Source: an uncultured Oscillospiraceae bacterium
GTDB lineage: Bacteria > Bacillota > Clostridia > Oscillospirales > Acutalibacteraceae
Assembly (NCBI GenBank): GCA_900555705.1
Contig: USLV01000063.1
Location: forward strand, 1-6,978
Reading direction: 5' to 3'
Length of the DNA stretch: 6,978 nucleotides
Below are positions 1 through 5,124 of the stretch, piece by piece. Below the pieces are notes generated by a model. It searched no databases. It worked only from the letters and a program-made list of their open reading frames with translations, and had not been told where the DNA came from. Each line of letters starts with the position of its first letter. The stretch's first letter is position 1. The position numbers and the translations under genes are program-made.

Positions 1-29
1 TCCGGTTCCGGGCGTCAGCCGGAACTGGA
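1..29 (-). other. Stem-loop in the leader downstream of the left-edge promoter
   Basis: Positions 1-11 and 19-29 are complementary over 11 pairs (TCCGGTTCCGG against CCGGAACTGGA), with one G-T wobble and a 7-base loop. On the minus strand it lies just after the predicted start site of the promoter at 45-73, so it would fold near the 5' end of that transcript. It also lies 55 bases past the stop codon of the DUF4830 gene and could be that gene's intrinsic terminator, but any T-tract would be outside the window. I cannot assign it to a known RNA family. Confidence 0.45.
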
Positions 30-44
30 GAACGGCGTGAGGTT

Positions 45-73
45 ATTATACCATGACAACACCCAACTGACAA
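45..73 (-). promoter_or_regulatory. Strong sigma-A-type promoter firing leftward out of the window
   Basis: On the minus strand there is a -35 box TTGTCA (73-68), a 17-bp spacer, and a perfect -10 box TATAAT (50-45) preceded by TGG, which makes an extended -10. The -35 matches consensus at 5 of 6 positions. The predicted start is near position 38. It begins 11 bases beyond the DUF4830 stop codon, so an unseen gene or RNA to the left has its own strong promoter. It is the closest match to consensus of the four promoters seen in this window. Confidence 0.7.
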
Positions 74-83
74 GTCCGGACGA

Positions 84-551
84 TCAGCTGGCCAGCGGCA
101 CCAACGCGGTCATAAAGCCGTTCAGGGCGGTTGAGGAGATGTCGCCGCCGATGACACAGTCGTCGTATACATAGAGATGTGCCAGGACGTCTTTTCCGTC
201 CGGATGGTTGAGCACCTGATAGGTCCAGCATTTGACACGTTTGCCATGATAGGGCTGGAAATCCATACCTGCCGCCTGCTGGAGCTGGTTATACTGGGCG
301 AACACCTCATCAAATTCATCCGGGATCAGTACCTCGCGCACCTCTGTGTGCTGCGGCTCCACTTCATAGCCAAGGGCTTTCAGGAACTGTAGCCGCTGCA
401 CCTCATCTCCGGCGGCAACCGCTGCGCCGGTTCGGGCCGCACCGTCCGACGGCCAGACGACCGCCACCACCAGAATCGCGATCAGCATCAGCAGGCACAG
501 CCCCAATGACAGCAATTGTTTGCGGGAGGTTTTCACCGAGAAAACAAACAT
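84..551 (-). CDS. DUF4830 domain-containing, membrane-anchored protein
   Basis: A 155-residue protein of unknown function. Residues 1-10 are basic and polar. Residues of about 11-33 form one hydrophobic segment (LLSLGLCLLMLIAILVVAVV), which is a signal anchor or uncleaved signal peptide. The rest (about 50-155) should lie outside the membrane. This part carries a pattern I recognise from DUF4830 proteins of Clostridia: FLKALGYEV, then VLIPDEFDEVFAQYNQLQ, then YHGKRVK, then VIGGDISS near the C-terminus. I chose ATG at 551 over an in-frame GTG at 560. The family usually begins MFV, and the G-rich ACGGGG run sits about 10 bases from the ATG but almost touches the GTG. The Shine-Dalgarno is weak either way. 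The gene is divergent from pgcA and I see no convincing promoter of its own. Function cannot be inferred from the sequence. Confidence 0.8.
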   Translation of the reverse strand: MFVFSVKTSRKQLLSLGLCLLMLIAILVVAVVWPSDGAARTGAAVAAGDEVQRLQFLKALGYEVEPQHTEVREVLIPDEFDEVFAQYNQLQQAAGMDFQPYHGKRVKCWTYQVLNHPDGKDVLAHLYVYDDCVIGGDISSTALNGFMTALVPLAS

Positions 552-658
552 CCTGATCACACCCCGTTTCTCTTGATGGTCAATCTATATGTCCGGCTGT
601 CCGGGAATATGCGCATCCCTTTCGGCGGAGACGACTGAATTCTTCCCGACAAGTTTTC

Positions 659-692
659 ACACCATTCTTGCAATTGTGCAGGAAACTGGTGT
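659..692. promoter_or_regulatory. Possible operator: long interrupted dyad over the pgcA promoter
   Basis: The arms are ACACCA (659-664) plus TTCTTGCA (665-672), then an ATTG centre (673-676), then TGCAGGAA (677-684), an unpaired AC (685-686) and TGGTGT (687-692). The inner arms match at 7 of 8 positions and the outer arms at 6 of 6. The dyad covers the whole -35 box and reaches the first base of the -10 box, upstream of the predicted start site. It would therefore act as DNA, probably a repressor site, rather than as an RNA hairpin. The regulator is unknown. Confidence 0.4.
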
Positions 693-697
693 ATAAT
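668..697 (+). promoter_or_regulatory. Promoter of pgcA
   Basis: The -35 box is TTGCAA (668-673, 4 of 6 to consensus), the spacer is 18 bp, and the -10 box is a perfect TATAAT (692-697). The predicted start is near 704, giving a leader of about 43 bases before the pgcA ATG. The leader contains an AAAGGA ribosome binding site at 731-736. Confidence 0.7.
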
Positions 698-746
698 GGA
701 AATGCAACGATGCGGCGGAAAGCCGTAAAGAAAGGACGGATAGTGT

Positions 747-2468
747 ATGGACCAGAAGATACGGGATCAGTATGCGCTTTGGAAAGCACACGCGGCGGAG
801 GACGTCGATCTGATAGAAGAGCTGGCCTCTATTGAGGGAGATGAGGAACAGATCAACGACCGCTTCTATCGGGAGCTGGAGTTTGGTACGGGCGGTCTGC
901 GTGGTGTGATCGGCGCGGGCGACAACCGCATGAATATCTATACGGTTCGCAAGGCGACCCAGGGACTTGCGGATTATCTCAAGGCGCACTATTCCTCTTC
1001 TTCGGTGGCGATCTCGTTTGATTCGCGAATCAAATCCGATCTGTTTGCGCGGGAGGCGGCACGTGTGCTGGCGGGCAACGGCCTGACGGTACATATTTTC
1101 AGCGAACTGAACCCGACGCCGGTGCTGTCCTTTGCCGTGCGGGAGCTGCATTGCCAGGCGGGCATCATGGTCACCGCGAGCCACAATCCGTCGAAATACA
1201 ACGGCTATAAATGCTATGGTGCGGACGGTTGCCAGATGACGGATGACGATGCGAATGAAGTGACGGCGTATATCCGCAAGGTGGATCTGTTCCGGGATGT
1301 GCAGGTGGCGGACTATGAGCTCTCGGTCTCGGCCGGGAGCATTCGGGCTGTGGATCAGTCCTTTGTGGAGCAGTTCCTGGATCGTGTCGCGGAGCAGCAG
1401 GTCAATCCCGGGATCTGTGCCAAAGAGGGACTGCGGGTGGTCTATACCCCGCTGAACGGCACGGGTAATAAGCCGGTTCGCGCGATTCTCTCCCGTGTAG
1501 GGGTGGAGCACGTGACGGTGGTACCGGAGCAGGAGCTTCCGGATGGAAATTTTCCGACTGCTCCCTATCCGAACCCCGAGATCCGGCAGGCATTTGCCTG
1601 TGCGCTGCAGCTGGCGGAGACCGAAAAACCGGATTTGCTGCTGGCGACGGATCCCGACTGTGACCGGGTGGGTATTGCGGTTCGGGACGGCGACGATTAT
1701 ACCCTGATGACCGGCAACGAGGTCGGTTGCCTGCTGCTCGATTACATCCTCTCCTGCCGAAAGGCGGCAGGAACCCTTCCCACGCATCCGTTAGTCGTCA
1801 AGACCATCGTGACCTCCGAGCTGGTGGCGCGGATCGCAGAAAAATACGGCTGTGAACTGGTGAATGTGCTGACCGGTTTCAAATATATTGGCGAGCAGAT
1901 CGGCTTGCTCGAGAAGGACGGGCATCCCGAGCGCTATATCTTTGGTTTCGAAGAGAGCTATGGCTATCTGTCGGGCACCTATGTGCGAGACAAAGACGGC
2001 GTCGTGGCCGCCATGCTGGTCTGTGAAATGGCCTCTTATTATAAAGCGCAGGGAAAGAGCCTGCTGGACGTTCTGGAGAGCCTTTATGTCGAGCATGGCG
2101 TGTATCGGCACAGCCTGATTAACGCGCAATTTGAGGGCGCAGAGGGCATGGAAACGATGCAGCGGTTGATGACCTCACTGCGCGAGGCCAAGCCGGCGGA
2201 AATTGCCGGTCTGCGGGTGGTCACCTTCTCGGACTATCAGGCGTCGGTGGAGGTGGATACGGCAAGCGGTGAGCGGACAGCAATCACGCTGCCGAAGTCC
2301 AATGTGCTGAGCTTTGCGCTGGAGGGGAACAACGGTCTGATTATCCGCCCCTCCGGAACCGAACCGAAGATCAAGGCCTATGTCACGGCAACCGGCGCTG
2401 ATCGCACGGCTGCCGAGGAAATGACTGCCCGGCTGCAAGCCGCGGCGGAAGAGATGCTGAAGGCATAA
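747..2468 (+). CDS. pgcA: Phospho-sugar mutase, alpha-phosphoglucomutase (PgcA type)
   Basis: A cytoplasmic enzyme of 573 residues that interconverts glucose-1-phosphate and glucose-6-phosphate, linking glycolysis with UDP-glucose, glycogen and envelope polysaccharides. All four hallmarks of the alpha-D-phosphohexomutase superfamily are present in order. An N-terminal FGTGGLRG lies at about 46-53. The catalytic phosphoserine loop TASHNP (143-148) has Ser145. The magnesium loop DPDCDR spans 302-307. The sugar-specificity loop GFEESYGY (400-407) is of the glucomutase kind, and the phosphate-binding RPSGTEPK (534-541) is in the last domain. The length fits Bacillus PgcA (about 580 residues). The ATG is chosen because AAAGGA lies 10 bases upstream and homology begins close after it. 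The gene looks monocistronic, from its own promoter to the terminator at 2477-2517. Some family members also accept mannose phosphate, so substrate range is inferred. Confidence 0.93.
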   Translation: MDQKIRDQYALWKAHAAEDVDLIEELASIEGDEEQINDRFYRELEFGTGGLRGVIGAGDNRMNIYTVRKATQGLADYLKAHYSSSSVAISFDSRIKSDLFAREAARVLAGNGLTVHIFSELNPTPVLSFAVRELHCQAGIMVTASHNPSKYNGYKCYGADGCQMTDDDANEVTAYIRKVDLFRDVQVADYELSVSAGSIRAVDQSFVEQFLDRVAEQQVNPGICAKEGLRVVYTPLNGTGNKPVRAILSRVGVEHVTVVPEQELPDGNFPTAPYPNPEIRQAFACALQLAETEKPDLLLATDPDCDRVGIAVRDGDDYTLMTGNEVGCLLLDYILSCRKAAGTLPTHPLVVKTIVTSELVARIAEKYGCELVNVLTGFKYIGEQIGLLEKDGHPERYIFGFEESYGYLSGTYVRDKDGVVAAMLVCEMASYYKAQGKSLLDVLESLYVEHGVYRHSLINAQFEGAEGMETMQRLMTSLREAKPAEIAGLRVVTFSDYQASVEVDTASGERTAITLPKSNVLSFALEGNNGLIIRPSGTEPKIKAYVTATGADRTAAEEMTARLQAAAEEMLKA

Positions 2469-2476
2469 GAGAAACT

Positions 2477-2517
2477 AAAAAAGGCCCGCCTGTCCTCGAG
2501 AGGACAGGCGGGCCTTT
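2477..2517. terminator. Bidirectional intrinsic terminator between convergent units
   Basis: A perfect 17-bp stem (2480-2496 with 2501-2517) has a CGAG tetraloop. Rightward, it ends pgcA 11 bases after its stop but has only TTT on the 3' side. Leftward, it follows the VOC gene stop by 12 bases and ends in six Ts (complement of 2482-2477). It therefore looks stronger for the minus-strand operon, while serving both. Confidence 0.9.
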
Positions 2518-2529
2518 GGCGTGCGGTGG

Positions 2530-2928
2530 TTAATGGGTGGCCAGCTGCGGGCAATCCGGGTGATATTGCATCAACTCGATACGGTTGCCGTCAGGATCGT
2601 GGGTCCAGGCCTGCCAGTTGCAATCTGAGCCCTGTTTTGGCTCGGCGTCAACCGGGAAGCCACCCTCCCGTAGCTGCCGGACAGCCTCCTGAATGTCCGT
2701 AACCTCCAGACAGAGGTGGGCATAAGAGATATTCTCAGCGGGCTGGGGGTTGGCATAGAAGAGCTCAATGAACTGGCCGGGCGCAACCCGGAGATAGCGG
2801 ATCCAGGGATTTCCTTTGTCGTCCCGTAGCTCAAATGCCTCGGTCAGGCCGAGTCCCTCGCAGTAAAAGCGCAGGGACTCCGTCATATCGGTGACGTGAT
2901 AGGCGGTGTGGGCAAGTGCTTTCAGCAT
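2530..2928 (-). CDS. VOC family protein (glyoxalase I-like metalloenzyme fold)
   Basis: A 132-residue cytoplasmic protein of the vicinal-oxygen-chelate superfamily, built from two beta-alpha-beta-beta-beta modules (about 5-58 and 68-122). The four metal ligands of glyoxalase I appear conserved: His7 (in AHTAYHVTDM), Glu55 (in FIELFY), His71 (in AHLCLEVTD) and Glu118 (in DPDGNRIELMQ). A divalent-metal enzyme is therefore likely: an isomerase or lyase of the lactoylglutathione-lyase kind, an epimerase, or a detoxifying enzyme. The family is broad and the substrate cannot be read from the sequence. The ATG lies inside the last codons of mtnN (7-base overlap). A good site, AAAGGAAGGA (2944-2935), sits 6 bases upstream within the mtnN coding sequence, so translation is probably coupled. 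It is the last gene of a two-gene operon ending in the terminator at 2477-2517. Confidence 0.88.
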   Translation of the reverse strand: MLKALAHTAYHVTDMTESLRFYCEGLGLTEAFELRDDKGNPWIRYLRVAPGQFIELFYANPQPAENISYAHLCLEVTDIQEAVRQLREGGFPVDAEPKQGSDCNWQAWTHDPDGNRIELMQYHPDCPQLATH

Positions 2929-3662
2929 GGGGCATCCTTCCTTTCATATGGTTCTTCCAGCATGGTCAGCAGAATGCGGCAGGAGAGCGCGGCAGCCTGT
3001 TTTTCAAACGTATCGAAGCTAACCGTTGCGCCGACCTCCGCGAGATCCGAGATGGCGCGGACAATGGCAAAGGGAACGTGGTTGGCAGCTGCCACCTGGG
3101 CAATGGCGGCGCCTTCCATCTCCGCTGCTGCTGCGTCAAACTGTTGGATGAGTGTACGCTTCAATGCGGTGTCATCCACAAAGATATCGCCGGAGACAAC
3201 GGTGCCGCGAATGGTTTTTCCAGTGGTCATCACCTTGGAGGCTGCCCGACAAAATTGTTCGGCAAGCTGTTTGTCCGCCGGATAGCGGGTAGGGAAGGCG
3301 GTGTCGCCGCCGACAGAGGGCATATACCCCTTGACGTGACCGAATGCGGTCAGATCGAAGTCGTGCTGGATGGCGCCGGTGGCGACCACCAGATCGCCGA
3401 CTGCCAGCGAGGCGGCGAGTCCGCCCGCCACACCGGTGTTGACAATAGCACTGACCCCAAAGCGGTCGATCATCGCCTGGGCACACATGGCGGCACAGAC
3501 CTTGCCGATGCCGCACTGGACAATCGCAACCTCTTGTTTTTCGAGACGCCCCTGATGAAAGATCAGGTCACCGCAGGAAACCGTCTGCGGATTTTCCAGC
3601 CGGGCTGTCAACAGCTCTACCTCGGAGGCCATGGCACCGATCAGGCCGATTGGCTGTTTCAT
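2922..3662 (-). CDS. mtnN: 5'-methylthioadenosine/S-adenosylhomocysteine nucleosidase
   Basis: A cytoplasmic hydrolase of 246 residues in the purine nucleoside phosphorylase superfamily. It cleaves adenine from methylthioadenosine, S-adenosylhomocysteine and 5'-deoxyadenosine, by-products of polyamine synthesis, methylation and radical-SAM chemistry. IGAMASEVELL (8-18) carries Glu14, matching the catalytic-site Glu12 of the E. coli enzyme. GIGK is at 51-54 and NTGVAGGL at 75-82. EMEGAAIA (181-188) has the ribose-binding Met182-Glu183 pair. RAISDLA (202-208) has the general acid Asp206. I start it at the ATG at 3662, where AGGGGGA lies 8 bases upstream. The open frame runs 30 codons further to 3752, but that extension would cross the promoter and enter the tuf terminator, and has no homology. 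It is the first gene of an operon with the overlapping VOC gene. Confidence 0.93.
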   Translation of the reverse strand: MKQPIGLIGAMASEVELLTARLENPQTVSCGDLIFHQGRLEKQEVAIVQCGIGKVCAAMCAQAMIDRFGVSAIVNTGVAGGLAASLAVGDLVVATGAIQHDFDLTAFGHVKGYMPSVGGDTAFPTRYPADKQLAEQFCRAASKVMTTGKTIRGTVVSGDIFVDDTALKRTLIQQFDAAAAEMEGAAIAQVAAANHVPFAIVRAISDLAEVGATVSFDTFEKQAAALSCRILLTMLEEPYERKDAPC

Positions 3663-3700
3663 AAAAGCATTCCCCCTGTTGAAAATGAACATCTGCAACC

Positions 3701-3729
3701 AGTGTAGCACGTTTGGCAGGGGAACGCAA
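3701..3729 (-). promoter_or_regulatory. Promoter of the mtnN-VOC operon
   Basis: On the minus strand: -35 TTGCGT (3729-3724, 4 of 6), a 17-bp spacer, and -10 TACACT (3706-3701, 4 of 6) with TGC in front, giving an extended -10. The predicted start is near 3694, a leader of about 32 bases. It sits between the tuf terminator and mtnN, so the operon is probably independent of the str operon. Confidence 0.6.
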
Positions 3730-3740
3730 TGGAATTCCGA

Positions 3741-3777
3741 AAAAAGAAACATCCCCTGTTCGAAAGAACAGGGGATG
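3741..3777 (-). terminator. Intrinsic terminator of tuf (end of the str operon)
   Basis: Positions 3750-3761 and 3766-3777 form a perfect 12-bp stem (CATCCCCTGTTC and its complement) around a 4-base loop. On the minus strand it is followed by GTTTCTTTTTTCGG, a T-rich release tract. The tuf stop codon is 15 bases before the stem. Confidence 0.88.
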
Positions 3778-3792
3778 CAGACAGCTCAGAAA

Positions 3793-4995
3793 TTAGCCGT
3801 TGATCTGGGTGACAACGCCCGAGCCGACGGTACGGCCGCCCTCACGGATAGCGAAGCGGAGGCCTTCCTCAATGGCAATCGGGGTGATCAGCTCAACGTC
3901 CATCTCGACGTTATCGCCAGGCATGCACATCTCGGTGCCTTCCGGCAGGGTGATGACGCCGGTCACGTCGGTGGTACGGAAATAGAACTGCGGACGATAG
4001 TTGTTGAAGAACGGAGTGTGACGGCCGCCCTCTTCCTTGGACAGGACATAAACCTGGCCGTGGAACTTGGTGTGCGGCTGGATGGAGCCGGGCTTGCAGA
4101 GAACCTGACCGCGCTCGATCTCGTTTCTCTGAACACCACGGAGCAGGGCGCCGATGTTATCGCCAGCCTCGGCAGAGTCGAGCAGCTTGCGGAACATCTC
4201 AATACCCGTGACAACCGTCTTCTTCTTCTCGTCGGTCAGACCAACGATCTCCACTTCCTCGGAGAGGTTCAGCTGGCCACGCTCCACACGACCGGTGGCA
4301 ACAGTGCCGCGGCCCGTGATGGTGAAGACGTCCTCAACCGGCATCAGGAAGGGCTTGTCGGTGGTACGCTCCGGAGACGGGATGAACTCGTCAACCGCAT
4401 TCATCAGCTCAACGATCGGGGCATAAGCCGGATCGCTCACGTCGGTGGAGGAGCACTCCAGCGCCGCCAGAGCCGAGCCCTTGATGATCGGGGTGTCGTC
4501 GCCCGGGAACTCATACTTGTTCAGGGCCTCGCGGATCTCCATCTCAACCAGCTCGAGCAGCTCGGGATCGTCAACCTGATCAACCTTGTTCATGAAAACA
4601 ACGATCGCAGGAACGCCGACCTGGCGGGCCAGCAGCAGGTGCTCATTGGTCTGAGCCATAACGCCGTCGGTCGAAGCGATAACGAGGATCGCGCCGTCCA
4701 TCTGCGCAGCACCGGTGATCATGTTCTTGATATAGTCGGCGTGGCCGGGGCAGTCAACGTGCGCATAGTGGCGCTTCGCGGTCTCATACTCCACGTGGGA
4801 GGTGTTGATCGTGATGCCGCGCTCTCTCTCCTCGGGAGCCTTGTCGATGTTGGCATAATCCATGAACTCCGCGCCGCCCTGCATCGCCAGAACCTTGGTG
4901 ATCGCAGCAGTCAGAGTGGTCTTACCATGGTCAACGTGACCAATGGTACCGATGTTTACATGGGGTTTGGTTCTTTCAAACTTTGCCTTTGCCAT
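3793..4995 (-). CDS. tuf: Translation elongation factor Tu
   Basis: A complete cytoplasmic GTPase of 400 residues that delivers aminoacyl-tRNA to the ribosomal A site. The GTPase domain has the P-loop GHVDHGKT (19-26), switch I RGITINTSH (59-67), DCPGH (81-85, with catalytic His85), NKVD (136-139) and SAL (174-176). The beta-barrel domains II (about 210-305) and III (about 306-400) follow, ending in the usual FAIREGGRTVGSGVV stretch. Residues at kirromycin-class sites look wild type by alignment from memory (Gln125 and Ala374, equivalent to E. coli Gln124 and Ala375). The start has a strong AAGGAGG (5012-5006) 10 bases upstream. It follows fusA by 129 bases, as in the conserved str operon, and has a probable promoter of its own in that gap. 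A second tuf copy elsewhere in the genome cannot be excluded. Confidence 0.98.
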   Translation of the reverse strand: MAKAKFERTKPHVNIGTIGHVDHGKTTLTAAITKVLAMQGGAEFMDYANIDKAPEERERGITINTSHVEYETAKRHYAHVDCPGHADYIKNMITGAAQMDGAILVIASTDGVMAQTNEHLLLARQVGVPAIVVFMNKVDQVDDPELLELVEMEIREALNKYEFPGDDTPIIKGSALAALECSSTDVSDPAYAPIVELMNAVDEFIPSPERTTDKPFLMPVEDVFTITGRGTVATGRVERGQLNLSEEVEIVGLTDEKKKTVVTGIEMFRKLLDSAEAGDNIGALLRGVQRNEIERGQVLCKPGSIQPHTKFHGQVYVLSKEEGGRHTPFFNNYRPQFYFRTTDVTGVITLPEGTEMCMPGDNVEMDVELITPIAIEEGLRFAIREGGRTVGSGVVTQING

Positions 4996-5048
4996 TGTGG
5001 TATTTCCTCCTTAATATTTCAAATAAACGCCTGTCTGATACATTCCCC

Positions 5049-5077
5049 ATTGTAGCAAGTACAGCCGGGAAATGCAA
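5049..5077 (-). promoter_or_regulatory. Internal promoter of tuf in the fusA-tuf gap
   Basis: On the minus strand: -35 TTGCAT (5077-5072, 4 of 6), a 17-bp spacer, and -10 TACAAT (5054-5049, 5 of 6) preceded by TGC, an extended -10. The predicted start is near 5042, about 46 bases before the tuf ATG. There is no convincing terminator between fusA and tuf. tuf is therefore probably expressed both by read-through from fusA and from this site, which would fit the high demand for EF-Tu. Confidence 0.65.
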
Positions 5078-5124
5078 GTCCTTTTCTGAGAAAAAGCAGG
5101 CGAAAAAGGTGATTTCCTGAGGGA

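Larger units (their letters stand above)
552..746. other. Divergent intergenic region between DUF4830 gene and pgcA
   Basis: This stretch holds the pgcA promoter, an overlapping dyad and the pgcA ribosome binding site. It must also hold the start signals of the leftward DUF4830 gene. For that gene the best -10 candidate is TATAGA near 589-584 on the minus strand, which lacks a recognisable -35 at proper spacing. Two tandem copies of TGTCCGG (590-596 and 598-604) sit next to it and might be a protein-binding direct repeat. No extra gene is supported here. Confidence 0.5.

Noticed and set aside
668..682. A CcpA (cre) catabolite site in the pgcA promoter
   Set aside because: The TTGCAATTGTGCAG stretch resembles part of the cre pattern but lacks the central CG and the distal conserved C, so it does not fit well enough.
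702..728. An 8-codon reading frame (MQRCGGKP) in the pgcA leader, as a possible leader peptide
   Set aside because: It has no Shine-Dalgarno, its ATG falls at or before the predicted transcription start, and it holds no run of regulatory codons. Chance is the simpler explanation.
657..1787. A 376-codon open frame on the minus strand opposite pgcA
   Set aside because: It is antisense to the conserved phosphoserine and magnesium loops of pgcA, arginine- and histidine-rich without any known fold, and so a shadow.
3663..3752. A 30-residue N-terminal extension of MtnN
   Set aside because: It would begin inside the tuf terminator and span the mtnN promoter. The ATG at 3662 has a good ribosome site, and the family starts there.
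3631..5055. A 474-codon open frame on the plus strand opposite tuf
   Set aside because: It is a shadow of EF-Tu that also runs through the tuf terminator and the mtnN promoter. It has no domain and no ribosome site.
5081..5096. A terminator between fusA and tuf
   Set aside because: The CTTTTC-TGA-GAAAA repeat gives only a short AT-rich stem with no proper T-tract after it on the minus strand. Read-through is more likely.
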